Source of the DNA: an uncultured Bacteroidia bacterium
GTDB lineage: Bacteria; Bacteroidota; Bacteroidia; Bacteroidales; F082
Assembly: GCA_902801465.1 (NCBI GenBank)
Contig: CADCIH010000005.1
Location: 1-64,000, forward strand
Direction of reading: 5' to 3'
Length of the DNA: 64,000 nt
Shown here: piece after piece, positions 10,077-18,774 of the stretch
Numbering within the stretch: the first letter of the stretch is position 1
Layout of the letters: every line of letters begins with the position of its first letter
Made by a program: the position numbers and the translations under genes
Notes under the pieces: generated by a model
Seen by the model: only the letters and a program-made list of their open reading frames with translations
Told to the model about the DNA's origin: nothing
Databases searched by the model: none

Positions 10077-10787
10077 GAAACTATTAATCCTATTATAATC
10101 ATCGATTTTGCCGATGTCGAACCAATAAGAGGGGTTGATCTCGACAGAGCGGATAGTGTGGTTCTTGGCTTGTTGTAGGTAGAGGTCGATGATGCTGTAG
10201 CGCTGCCATGGAAAACCCTTGAAAAGGGAGGGTTTGAAGATGTGCATTCCGCTGAAAGCCAGCTCTTTGTATTGCACTTTCGGCTCGTCAACCCATTTGA
10301 ACGTGCCATCATTGATGTTGCGCCAGCCAACTAGTTTTTGTTGATCGTCGAAAAGCAATTTGCGTGAGGTTTGACGGTCTTGGGTGAGGAGCCACGCTTC
10401 GTCGCCCGATGCCGCGAAACGGTCGTAATGACCTTGCAAATCGACGTCGCTGAGGATGTCGACATTGTGGATGAGGACGGCCTCTGTGTCATGGAAGAAG
10501 GGCAGGGCTTGTACAATGCCGCCCCCAGTGTCCATCAATAGTCCGCGTTCATCGGAGATGAAGATGTTCGCATCAAAACGATGCGTGGCCAAAAAGCGGA
10601 TGACCTGCTCGCCGAAATGGTGGATGTTGATTACGATGATGCCAAAACCTTGCTGGATAAGATTGTCGATGTTACGCTCCAAAAGCGTTTTTCCAGCCAC
10701 CTCGACGAGGGCTTTGGGCTTGTCGGCCGTCAGTTCCTTAAGACGCGTCCCTAGGCCGGCGGCAAGAATCATGGCGGTTCTATTCAT
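10071..10787 (-). CDS. sugar-1-phosphate nucleotidyltransferase, MurU-like
   Basis: A 238-residue nucleotidyltransferase of the NTP_transferase superfamily. The N-terminus has the pyrophosphorylase signature AAGLGTRLKELTADKPKA. Other conserved blocks are a metal-binding IHNVDILSDVD segment and SGMHIFKP. Short length and lack of a C-terminal left-handed helix match MurU, the MurNAc-1-phosphate uridylyltransferase of cell-wall recycling. The start overlaps the end of the AmgK-like kinase gene by 8 bases. That pairing mirrors the AmgK-MurU pair known from Pseudomonas and supports this role. GDP-mannose or dTDP-glucose synthesis is possible but less well supported by context. Confidence 0.82.
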   Translation of the reverse strand: MNRTAMILAAGLGTRLKELTADKPKALVEVAGKTLLERNIDNLIQQGFGIIVINIHHFGEQVIRFLATHRFDANIFISDERGLLMDTGGGIVQALPFFHDTEAVLIHNVDILSDVDLQGHYDRFAASGDEAWLLTQDRQTSRKLLFDDQQKLVGWRNINDGTFKWVDEPKVQYKELAFSGMHIFKPSLFKGFPWQRYSIIDLYLQQAKNHTIRSVEINPSYWFDIGKIDDYNRINSFF

Positions 10788-12228
10788 GGATGTGCTGTTC
10801 GATGTGGTTCAGTTTGACTAAGACTTGAGGGTAGGTGGTCTTGATCCAATCGGCTACACTCTGGGCGAAAAAGACGGAACGATGCTGTCCGCCCGTGCAT
10901 CCGAAGGAGACCATCAAATGGCTGAAATGCCGTTCCATGTAGTTGTCGATGCTCTGTGAAACGATGGCTTTCACGTGATCAAGGAATACGCCCGTCTGGG
11001 GCTTGGCTTCCAGATATGCGACCACCTCCCAGTCGCGCCCGGTCTTGGTGCGGAACTCCGGCTCACGACCCGGGTTGGGCAAGGCACGGCAGTCGAACAC
11101 AAAACCCCCTCCGTTGCCGCTGAAATCGTCAGGGTAGCCCTTCTTGAAAGAGAAGCTGTTGACAGTGACGGTAAGTTGGGAGTGCGGAGCGTGGAGCGAA
11201 GAACTGGGGGAATACTTTTCCAGGAGGGATGAAACTTGGGTTATGACATTTTGTAGTTCTGGGTAATCACTTAAAGGATTACTTTCATTAAACGTATTTA
11301 ATTCATTTAGTGCGAATGGAATACTTTCAATGAAATGTGCTTTCTTTTGGATTAATCCACGAAAGCCGTAGGCACCCAGCACTTGAAGCAGGCGAAGATA
11401 GACGAAGTAGGGGTAGTACCGGTCGAAATGGATGTCGGAAAGGTCGACACGGGTGCTCAGCACCTGTTTGTAATGGTCGAGTAGCTCGTTGCGCAGGTCG
11501 TTTGGCAGTTGTGCCTTCACTTGGTAGAGTAGCGATACCACGTCGTATTGCAGTGGGCCTCTTCTTCCTCCTTGGTAGTCAATAAAATAGGGCTTGCCTT
11601 GATTAATCATGATATTTCTCGACTGGAAGTCGCGGAACATGAAATAGTCGTGGGCGGCTTCGCTGACGAAGTCGGCAAAGCGGTTGAACTCGGCCTTGAG
11701 GCGGGTCTCGTTAAATACCACCGAGGCATGGGGCTTCACGAAATAGTACTTGAAATAGTCGAGGTCGTCAATCACCGCCGCCTTGTCGAAACAAGGCACA
11801 GGGTAAACCTTGCTGTAGTCTAGGTCTTGGTGTCCTTCAGTCTGGAAACGCACCAACTCCTCCAAGGCAAGCTTGATCATTTCAATGGTGGAAACGCTGA
11901 AAGAACCTGAGCGGAGGTCTTGCTGCAAAAGGCTGAAGAGACTTGTGTCGCCGAGATCGGACTGCAGGTAACAGTCGCGCTCTTTGTTGACGGCCAGCAG
12001 ACTTGGCACTCGGAGCCCAATGGCGCCGAAATGCTCTGTAAGGTAATAAAACGCCTCGTTTTCCTCAACATTGGCGTTGTAGGCGCCGATGAGGGTGGGA
12101 CCGTCGGTGAACACCCGGTAGTATTTCCGCGAAGAACCCGACTCGGCAATGGGTCGGATGTCGCTCGGAATCAGTCCGATGGTCCTTGCCAGTTCGGCTA
12201 AAGCATTCTGTATGTCGTTGTCGTTCAT
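10780..12228 (-). CDS. AmgK-like anomeric sugar kinase fused to a RapZ C-terminal domain
   Basis: A 482-residue two-domain protein. Residues 1 to about 330 form an aminoglycoside-phosphotransferase-type kinase with catalytic FRDFQSRNIM and metal-binding YFIDYQGGRRGP motifs. The pattern and the next-door MurU homologue match AmgK, which phosphorylates MurNAc/GlcNAc at the anomeric carbon. Residues from about 360 match the C-terminal domain of RapZ (YvcJ): FVFDCRALPNPGR and GCTGGQHRSV. RapZ's N-terminal P-loop kinase domain is absent. In E. coli the RapZ C-domain binds glucosamine-6-phosphate and regulatory RNA. The linker (about residues 340-352) is encoded by a heptamer array. I use the ATG at 12226-12228; a TTG four codons upstream is unlikely. 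Confidence 0.85.
   Translation of the reverse strand: MNDNDIQNALAELARTIGLIPSDIRPIAESGSSRKYYRVFTDGPTLIGAYNANVEENEAFYYLTEHFGAIGLRVPSLLAVNKERDCYLQSDLGDTSLFSLLQQDLRSGSFSVSTIEMIKLALEELVRFQTEGHQDLDYSKVYPVPCFDKAAVIDDLDYFKYYFVKPHASVVFNETRLKAEFNRFADFVSEAAHDYFMFRDFQSRNIMINQGKPYFIDYQGGRRGPLQYDVVSLLYQVKAQLPNDLRNELLDHYKQVLSTRVDLSDIHFDRYYPYFVYLRLLQVLGAYGFRGLIQKKAHFIESIPFALNELNTFNESNPLSDYPELQNVITQVSSLLEKYSPSSSLHAPHSQLTVTVNSFSFKKGYPDDFSGNGGGFVFDCRALPNPGREPEFRTKTGRDWEVVAYLEAKPQTGVFLDHVKAIVSQSIDNYMERHFSHLMVSFGCTGGQHRSVFFAQSVADWIKTTYPQVLVKLNHIEQHIHE
11175..11209 (-). repeat. 7-bp repeat array inside coding sequence (inter-domain linker)
   Basis: Five degenerate 7-bp units (GTTGGGA, GTGCGGA, GCGTGGA, GCGAAGA, ACTGGGG on the plus strand). 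It lies in frame between the kinase and RapZ-type domains and encodes part of the low-complexity linker around SPSSSLHAPHSQ. Confidence 0.7.
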
Positions 12229-12256
12229 AACTGGAATCAAAGCAAATTTGCGTTGA

Positions 12257-12264
12257 CAAAGATA
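12257..12264 (-). promoter_or_regulatory. -7 element for the AmgK-RapZ operon
   Basis: Minus-strand TATCTTTG (TAnnTTTG) lies 28 bases upstream of the kinase start. It is divergent from the DUF349 gene promoter. Confidence 0.55.
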
Positions 12265-12289
12265 CGAAACAATTTTTTTGGAAAAAAGG

Positions 12290-12318
12290 TTGAAATCCGC
12301 TTTTTATTACTAAATTTG
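12290..12318 (+). promoter_or_regulatory. promoter of the DUF349 gene
   Basis: TTG at 12290-12292 and TAAATTTG at 12311-12318, 18 bases apart. The ATG is at 12379. Confidence 0.65.
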
Positions 12319-12378
12319 CAACGTATTACGAACTCATATCGGGACCTCGGTCTTGATAATACCTTAAAACTGATTAAA

Positions 12379-14304
12379 ATGGAAAACAAAGAGCTTAAGG
12401 CCATTGATGCCAATGAGAAAAAGAGAATTGTGAAATTGAACCAATCGACCATCCTTCCGGGTAGCGTGCGCATCAAAGTGCAGACCCTGACGGAGGCCCC
12501 CGAGGAGATCATCCCCCAAGACGAGGTGCTTCCTGAAATCGTGACCGCAGGAGAGTTGGAAGAGGATGAACTGGAAGAAGCCGAAGAAGTTCAGCTGGAT
12601 ATCGAAGGAAAATCCAAGGAAGAACTGGCCGCCATGCTCGAGGAACTTGTCCAGGAGACCGATGTCGCCAAGATCAAGGACCAAGTGACCGCCATTCGCG
12701 TCGGTTTTATGAAACTCAACAAAGAGGATCTCGACAAGGAACTGGAAGCCTTCATCGAAGGCGGTGGCGACAAAGAGAGCTACCAACATGTGCCTGACGC
12801 TGCTGAAGAACGCTTCAACGCCGCTTTCGGCATCTTCAAGGCCAATCGCGCACGCCAAAATGAGATCATCGATCAACAGAAACAGGAAAACCTGCTGAAG
12901 AAACGCGCCATCCTCGAAGAACTCAAAGAGTTGATCGCTTCGGAGGAGACCCTCAAAAAGACCTACGACGAGTTCCGCGCACTCCAAGAAAGATGGAAAG
13001 CCATCGGTCAAGTGCCGGCTACCGAAAACGCCAACCTCTGGAACACCTACCACTTCCTGGTGGAGAAATTCTTCGACAAGGTCAACATCAACCGCGAGTT
13101 GCGTGACCTCGACATGAAGAAGAACCTCGACGCGAAGATCGTGCTCTGCGAACGCGCCGAAGAACTGCTCGGTGAGAAGTCGATGGCCAAAGCCTTCAAG
13201 GAACTCCAAAAACTCCATGAAGAATGGAAAGAGATCGGCCCCGTGCCCCAAGATAAGAAAGAAGAAATCTGGGAACGCTTCAAAGCCGCTACCGACAAGA
13301 TCAACGCCATCCGCCGCGAACATTACGCCCAGCTGCAAGAAGAACAGAACACCAACCTCGCCACCAAGACTGCTCTCTGCGAGAAAGCTGAGGAACTGCT
13401 CGCCGAAGAACCTACAAGCATCAGCGGCTGGCAAAAGAAATCGACCGAACTCAGCGATCTGTTCAAGGTGTGGAAGACCGTCGGTCCCGCCGCCAAGAAA
13501 CAGAACGAGGAGATATGGGCTCGATTCAAAGGCTTGATGGATACCTTCTTCGCCAAAAAGAAAGAGTTCTTCGCCACGCTGAAGGACAGACAGTCGGAGA
13601 ACCTCGAACGTAAGATCAACCTCTGCATCGAGGCTGAAGCCCTGAAGGACTCCACCGACTGGAAGAAGACCACAGAGCGCTTCAAGAAAATCCAGGAAGA
13701 ATGGAAGACCATCGGCCCAGTGCCCAAACGCCACGCCGACCGTATCTGGAAACGCTTCCGCGCCGCCTGCGACACATTCTTCAACCGTAAAGCCGAACAC
13801 TTCGGTGGACTCAAGGAAGAAGAAACCGCCAACCTGGCAGCCAAACAAGCCCTCATCGAAGAGATCAAGAGCTTCGTGCTGAAACCCAGCCGCGCCGAGA
13901 ACATGGAAGCCATCAAGGCACTCCAAAAACGCTGGATCGAGATCGGCCATGTGCCCATGAAACACAAAGACGCCATCAACAGCGAATACCGCCAAGCCAT
14001 CGACGCACTGTTCGACAGGATGAGAGCCACCCAGAACGAACTCTCAGCCAATGAGTTCAGAGAGATGATGGAAGTGATGAAGGAAGACCCCGAAGGCGGC
14101 GACAAGCTGAGAAGGGAACGTACCGTCCTCATGAACAAGATTCAGAAACTCCGCGACGAAATCGCAGTGCTCGAAAACAATATCGGATTCTTCTCCACCA
14201 GCAAGAACTCAGAGCTGATGAGAGCCGAATACGAGAAAAAGATTGCCCGTGCCAAGAACGACCTTAAGGTGCTCGAAGCCAAGCTGAAAATGCTGGACGA
14301 GTGA
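12379..14304 (+). CDS. DUF349-repeat coiled-coil protein
   Basis: A 641-residue, highly charged, alpha-helical protein with at least five DUF349 repeats of about 75 residues. Each repeat contains a W-K-x-(I/V)-G-x-(V/A)-P...W-x-R-F-like core (for example EEWKEIGPVPQ and EEWKTIGPVPK). An acidic N-terminal region (about residues 20-75) and a C-terminal coiled coil flank the repeats. No catalytic motif is visible. DUF349 proteins are common in Bacteroidota and of unknown function. The ATG at 12379 is chosen because upstream in-frame codons precede the promoter. The stop codon is followed at once by a heptamer array that runs into aroC. Confidence 0.9.
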   Translation: MENKELKAIDANEKKRIVKLNQSTILPGSVRIKVQTLTEAPEEIIPQDEVLPEIVTAGELEEDELEEAEEVQLDIEGKSKEELAAMLEELVQETDVAKIKDQVTAIRVGFMKLNKEDLDKELEAFIEGGGDKESYQHVPDAAEERFNAAFGIFKANRARQNEIIDQQKQENLLKKRAILEELKELIASEETLKKTYDEFRALQERWKAIGQVPATENANLWNTYHFLVEKFFDKVNINRELRDLDMKKNLDAKIVLCERAEELLGEKSMAKAFKELQKLHEEWKEIGPVPQDKKEEIWERFKAATDKINAIRREHYAQLQEEQNTNLATKTALCEKAEELLAEEPTSISGWQKKSTELSDLFKVWKTVGPAAKKQNEEIWARFKGLMDTFFAKKKEFFATLKDRQSENLERKINLCIEAEALKDSTDWKKTTERFKKIQEEWKTIGPVPKRHADRIWKRFRAACDTFFNRKAEHFGGLKEEETANLAAKQALIEEIKSFVLKPSRAENMEAIKALQKRWIEIGHVPMKHKDAINSEYRQAIDALFDRMRATQNELSANEFREMMEVMKEDPEGGDKLRRERTVLMNKIQKLRDEIAVLENNIGFFSTSKNSELMRAEYEKKIARAKNDLKVLEAKLKMLDE

Positions 14305-14332
14305 GAAGGAGGAGTTGGGAGTGAGGAGTAAT
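14305..14332 (+). repeat. 7-bp repeat array at the aroC start
   Basis: Four units of GA(A/G)-rich heptamer (GAAGGAG, GAGTTGG, GAGTGAG, GAGTAAT). They fill the gap between the DUF349 stop codon and aroC. Both candidate aroC start codons (TTG 14315, GTG 14321) are inside it. Its GGAG runs could double as ribosome-binding sequence. Confidence 0.75.
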
Positions 14333-15199
14333 GGCTTTCGGTTCACTTCGTTCGGCGAATCCCATGGCTTGGCCGTGGGCGGAGTGATCGAGGGATGCCC
14401 CTCCAGGTTGAAGATCGACCAACAACTCATCACCGATGATCTGGCCCGCCGGGCCACAGGCTCCACCTCGTATGTCTCCCAACGCAAGGAGGCCGACGAG
14501 GTGGTGTTTTTGTCGGGCCTGCTCGATGGGGTCACCCTAGGCACTCCCATCGCTTTCATGGTCCGTAACACCGACGGACGTCCCGAGGATTATGAAAAAT
14601 GGAAAGACCAGTTTCGTCCATTTCATGCCGACGGTACCTACCAAGCCAAATATGGTATCCGCGACTGGCGTGGAGGAGGCAGGGCCTCGGCGCGCACTAC
14701 CTTGCCCTATGTGGTGGCCGGAGCTATCGCCAAACAGATCCTCGCCCAGGACAAAATCAAGGTCTGTGCTTCAGTGCTTAGTATCGGCGGTGAGACGGAA
14801 CCCTTGAAAATAGAGGCTTTGTTGAAGAGATGCAGGGAAGAGGGTGACACCGTCGGAGGCATCGTCCACGGTAGCATCACAGGCTTGCCTGCAGGACTAG
14901 GAGAGCCACTCGACGACAAATTCCAAGCTTGCCTTGCCAAGGCCATGTTCACCATCCCCGCCGTCAAGGGCTTCGAGTACGGCGATGGCTTTGGCTCAGC
15001 CCTTATGAAAGGTTCCGAACTGCATAGTTCCGGAGGAGCCTTGGGCGGCATAACCGACGGGACGGAGTTCACGTTCAATGTCGCCTTCAAGCCAATCCCC
15101 ACTCTGGGACATGGCAACCGTCACGACGTCTGTGCGCTTCCTCGAGCGGTGGTCATCGTGGAAGCGATGGCGGCGCTTACCGCGATACGTTTTTGTTAA
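14321..15199 (+). CDS. aroC: chorismate synthase, short form
   Basis: Makes chorismate from EPSP with reduced FMN, the last step of the shikimate pathway. Signature blocks are present: SFGESHG with the first active-site His, FHADGTYQAKYGIRDWRGGG with the second, SSGGALGGITDG, and RHDVCALPRAV with the conserved R-H-D. At 292 residues it is about 60 shorter than typical bacterial AroC (350-360). The insertions before NEVRCPD-type sequence, before the SGG block, and between the KPIPT and RHD blocks are missing or trimmed. No ATG is available. GTG 14321 gives MRSNGFRFTSFGESHG, TTG 14315 adds two residues. It is likely co-transcribed with the DUF349 gene. Confidence 0.92.
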   Translation: MRSNGFRFTSFGESHGLAVGGVIEGCPSRLKIDQQLITDDLARRATGSTSYVSQRKEADEVVFLSGLLDGVTLGTPIAFMVRNTDGRPEDYEKWKDQFRPFHADGTYQAKYGIRDWRGGGRASARTTLPYVVAGAIAKQILAQDKIKVCASVLSIGGETEPLKIEALLKRCREEGDTVGGIVHGSITGLPAGLGEPLDDKFQACLAKAMFTIPAVKGFEYGDGFGSALMKGSELHSSGGALGGITDGTEFTFNVAFKPIPTLGHGNRHDVCALPRAVVIVEAMAALTAIRFC

Positions 15200-15208
15200 G
15201 CAAAGCAA

Positions 15209-15243
15209 TAAAAAAAAGCACCTCCCGAAAGAGGTGCTTTTTT
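15209..15243. terminator. bidirectional terminator between aroC and the TonB-dependent receptor
   Basis: AAAAAAGCACCTC pairs with GAGGTGCTTTTTT around a 6-base loop. An A-run on one side and a T-run on the other let it serve both convergent genes. Confidence 0.9.
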
Positions 15244-15264
15244 GTTGAGTCCTACGGAGTAAGC

Positions 15265-18200
15265 TTAGAAGCTGTACTTCAGACCGAGAACGAATGACCA
15301 GCACTGGTTGTAGTTGGTGCCATCGTTTCTGGTGTAGGTGTTGGTGGGATACTCACCGTTGATCTTGTTCATCGAGAACACAGGAGTGTTGCCTTCGAAG
15401 TGGTCAACTTTCAGAGGAGCGATAGCGTCGGTGTAGCCGTAGCAGCTATACTTGTAGAGGCCCCAGTTGGAGTTGAACATGTTGAGGATGTTGTCGAAGT
15501 TGGCGCTGAGCTCGAAGCAGTGAGTGGTGTTGCCATAGGTCTTCTTGAAGGTCTTGGCGATACGGGCGTCGAGCAGGTGAGCCCAAGGTGAACGGCCGGC
15601 GTAAGCCTCGGCATACTGACCTTTGTGGGTGCTCAGGTAAGGATCGTTGTCCATGAAGGTCTTGAAGGCGTTCATGTCTTCTTCGCTGACCCACTGGAGG
15701 TCGTTGACGCTGTTAGGAATGTACATGAGGTCGGTTGAGAGACCGTCGCCATTCAGGTCGTTGGAGTAGATGTAGCTGTAGGCACCGGCTGAGAAGGCGG
15801 TGTAGAACAGGTTGATTCTGACGCCGTCGCCATCGAAGAGGCTGGGGAACATGTAACCGACAGAAGCGGTGACCTTGTCAGGAATGACATACTGGCTGCG
15901 CTGGATACCAACGAAGGAGGGGCCGTCGACGGCATACAGGCCAGAGTAGGCTGAAGTGGCGGCGCTGCCGGGCATGCCGGAGATCTCCTTGCTTTCAGTG
16001 TGGGTGTAAGCGGCGCTCAAGTTGAAGTTCTTGAAAGGAGTGGCGTTGATGGCGGCGTTGATGGTGTAGCCGTAGCCTTCTCTCGAGTTGGTCAGAACAT
16101 AAGCGCTGTGATTGCCATAGGTGTATTCATCGAGGAGTCTGTAGTTGACGCGGTTGTCGGGACCGTCGAAGCGGACGTCGTCGCCAGCGTTGGCGATCAT
16201 GTCGTACTTGAGGTTCCAGTCAATGAGGCGGACGCCCCAGAGGGTCTTGTTGAACATGCCTTCCAAAGTGAAGGTCATCGGGAATGAAACAGGCATATCC
16301 CAGTCGAAACCGAGCATTGACTTCCAGATCTGGGGCATTCTGAAGTTAGGATCGACACCGTTGATGTCGCCGCTGAGTTGACCATCTTCAGGAGTCACAG
16401 TGGTGTTGAGGCCGAGGATGTTGACCATCTCGTTCACATCGGTGGTGATCACGCCGTCGTGGACCAGAGCGTCCAGGTTAGCGGCAGTGGCATCGGAGTA
16501 GTTGACAATATAACCCAGGATCGAGTCGTTGACGATGCTGGCGCTGAAGTTACCTTTGTTGAAGCTGGATTGGATCATACCAGCGTTTTGAGGCATGTTG
16601 GTGAAGAATACCAGAGGCAGACGGCCTTGGAAGAGACCGGTACCGCCGCGGAGGGTGAAGTCGTCAGTGGCATCCCAGGTGAAGCCGACACGAGGAGATA
16701 CTTGAACGCGGTTGGTGGGCCACTTGCCGGTGTTGACAACATTGCCGCCCATGTTGTATTCAAGGATGGCGTTGTTGGTCATCAGCTGTGAGTCGTCGAA
16801 GAACAGACCGTCGCCGCGGACACCGAAGTTCAGTTTGAAGTTGTCAGTGATGTTCCAATCATCCTGTGCATACACACCGAATTGGTTGTAGGTGACTTCA
16901 CCGCGAGGATTGGCTTCACCGTTGTTACCGACGGTGAGAGCGAAGCTCAACGGGCGATTGCCGGCGAGGAAGTCCTCAACGCTGGCGAAACGATAGTAAC
17001 CGGTACCATTACGCATGTAGGAGTTGGAAGCGGTTTGGCGTTCCCAGTTGACACCTGCAGTGATCTTGTGGTTGCCAGTGAAGTAGGTCACGTTGTCAGT
17101 GGCGTTGAACACTTTGTTCTTCACACCGTTGTTGTAGGTGAAGAGCTCATAGCCAAGGCTGGTGAAGGGGATGAAGTTACCGGTGGCTTGGAAGTCCTCG
17201 TAGCCGCTCATGATGTCGATGTGCGGGAAAGGAGTTGAGTTGGAACCACGCTGGTCGTTGATGTCGGTGTAGGTGAAGATGAACTGGTTGCTCACTTGGG
17301 TTGAGAAGCGGCTGTTCAATTCAGTGGCGAACGACATCACATCATTGCGCTGTGAGTACATGTTGTTCGAGAAGGGGAAAGCAATCTCGCAGGAACGGTT
17401 GTAGTTTCTGTTACGGAAGTTATCGTCGCAGGAGTTGCCGTTGGGGCTGTACCACTGGGTGTTGCCAGTCTTGTTGAAACGGAACATCAATTTGTTGTTG
17501 TCGTCAATGTTCCAGTCGATACGGGCCAACAATTTCAGGTTGTTGTTACCACCAGGATAGTTGGTGTAGGAACCGGCATCGTAGCCATAGTCGTTTTTCA
17601 GCTTGTTGTAAACCTGGTCGAGAACGGCAGCGGCTTCAGCACCGGGACGGTATTTGATGACTTCTGAAGGCTCTTCGGTTCTCTCAGCGTTCAAGAAGAA
17701 GAACAACTTGTCTTTCACGATGGGACCGCCAACAGTGGCACCATAGGTCCACTGGCTTTCTTCGGGACGAACGCCGAGGTCTTCGCCCAGCAGTCTGTTA
17801 CCACGCATGGTCTGGTTGTTATAATAGGTGTAGGCAGAACCATGGAACTGGTTGGTACCCGACTTGGTGATGGCGTTGATGCCGCCACCGACGAAGTTGG
17901 ACTGACGGACGTCGAAGGGAGCGACCACCACTTGAACTTCCTCAATGGCATCCACTGAGATGGGGGTGCCACCGCCAGGAAGGTTGGCGCTCAGACCGAA
18001 GTTGTTGTTGAAGTTGGCACCATCAACAGTGAAGTTGGTGGAACGGCCGTCGCTACCGGCAAAGCTCATGCCGTTGGCGTAGGGAGACACCTTGACAACA
18101 TCGGTGATGCTGCGGTTGATGGTAGGCAGGGTGGCGATTTCCTGAGTGGAAATGGTCGTCGAAGCGGATTTGCTGACAGACTTGACAGCATCACCGGAGA

Positions 18201-18549
18201 TGACAACCTCGCCCAGACCTACAGCCTCGCTGTAAAGCGTGAAGTCGGCACGATGGGTCTCACCCAACTTCAAAGAAACGCTCTCGGCCTTGGTGGTCTT
18301 GTAGCCGACGAAACGGACTTCGATGGTGTAAGGGCCACCGACTCTCATGCCTTGCATGGTGTAGCGACCTTCACTGTTGGTAGTGGTACCATACGAAGTA
18401 CCTGAAGGGACGTGGGTGGCGATGACGGTAGCGCCAGGAAGCGGACCCTGTTGGTCGGCAACTTTACCTGTGATACCAGAAGTCGTCACTTGTGCCATCA
18501 TTGCCACTGAAGCAATCATAGCAAGGAAAAAGGTAAGTAACTTTTTCAT
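15265..18549 (-). CDS. Oar-like TonB-dependent outer-membrane receptor
   Basis: A 1094-residue outer-membrane protein. A signal peptide (residues 1 to about 20, ending AMMAQ) is followed by a carboxypeptidase-regulatory-like beta-sandwich domain (about 25-110, ITGKVADQQGPLPGATV). Next come a plug domain with RSITDVVKVSPYANG and TVDGANFNNNFG, and a long beta-barrel ending in an aromatic residue (GLKYSF). It resembles the Oar/OmpA-related TonB receptors of Bacteroidota rather than SusC, whose TonB-box and SusD partner are missing here. The cargo is unknown. It stands alone between a bidirectional terminator and a minus-strand promoter box at 18606-18613. Confidence 0.9.
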   Translation of the reverse strand: MKKLLTFFLAMIASVAMMAQVTTSGITGKVADQQGPLPGATVIATHVPSGTSYGTTTNSEGRYTMQGMRVGGPYTIEVRFVGYKTTKAESVSLKLGETHRADFTLYSEAVGLGEVVISGDAVKSVSKSASTTISTQEIATLPTINRSITDVVKVSPYANGMSFAGSDGRSTNFTVDGANFNNNFGLSANLPGGGTPISVDAIEEVQVVVAPFDVRQSNFVGGGINAITKSGTNQFHGSAYTYYNNQTMRGNRLLGEDLGVRPEESQWTYGATVGGPIVKDKLFFFLNAERTEEPSEVIKYRPGAEAAAVLDQVYNKLKNDYGYDAGSYTNYPGGNNNLKLLARIDWNIDDNNKLMFRFNKTGNTQWYSPNGNSCDDNFRNRNYNRSCEIAFPFSNNMYSQRNDVMSFATELNSRFSTQVSNQFIFTYTDINDQRGSNSTPFPHIDIMSGYEDFQATGNFIPFTSLGYELFTYNNGVKNKVFNATDNVTYFTGNHKITAGVNWERQTASNSYMRNGTGYYRFASVEDFLAGNRPLSFALTVGNNGEANPRGEVTYNQFGVYAQDDWNITDNFKLNFGVRGDGLFFDDSQLMTNNAILEYNMGGNVVNTGKWPTNRVQVSPRVGFTWDATDDFTLRGGTGLFQGRLPLVFFTNMPQNAGMIQSSFNKGNFSASIVNDSILGYIVNYSDATAANLDALVHDGVITTDVNEMVNILGLNTTVTPEDGQLSGDINGVDPNFRMPQIWKSMLGFDWDMPVSFPMTFTLEGMFNKTLWGVRLIDWNLKYDMIANAGDDVRFDGPDNRVNYRLLDEYTYGNHSAYVLTNSREGYGYTINAAINATPFKNFNLSAAYTHTESKEISGMPGSAATSAYSGLYAVDGPSFVGIQRSQYVIPDKVTASVGYMFPSLFDGDGVRINLFYTAFSAGAYSYIYSNDLNGDGLSTDLMYIPNSVNDLQWVSEEDMNAFKTFMDNDPYLSTHKGQYAEAYAGRSPWAHLLDARIAKTFKKTYGNTTHCFELSANFDNILNMFNSNWGLYKYSCYGYTDAIAPLKVDHFEGNTPVFSMNKINGEYPTNTYTRNDGTNYNQCWSFVLGLKYSF

Positions 18550-18605
18550 AGATAATGAGTTGTTGTTAGTAATTAAGATTGATTGTTTGTTGCTGTTTTC
18601 CGAGG

Positions 18606-18613
18606 CAAATTTA
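18606..18613 (-). promoter_or_regulatory. -7 element for the Oar-like receptor
   Basis: Minus-strand TAAATTTG, 57 bases upstream of the receptor start codon. Confidence 0.5.
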
Positions 18614-18711
18614 CCAAATTAACCACACCTAAATCCATTAAATAAGAGTTTTTCCAATAAAATAATCAACATGGCGTGTTCATAACTTTTGGGGCCTTTG
18701 GCCTTTTTTTA

Positions 18712-18741
18712 TTGGATTTTATGAAAAAGTACGTAAATTTG
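18712..18741 (+). promoter_or_regulatory. promoter of the small acidic lipoprotein gene
   Basis: TTG at 18712-18714 and TAAATTTG at 18734-18741, exactly 19 bases apart. The ATG is at 18775. Confidence 0.72.
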
Positions 18742-18774
18742 CAGCGAAACTAACACTATTACACCATAATTATC

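Noticed and set aside
12364-13995. 543-codon antisense frame within the DUF349 gene
   Set aside because: Composition is the mirror of Glu/Lys-rich codons on the plus strand; no recognisable domain.
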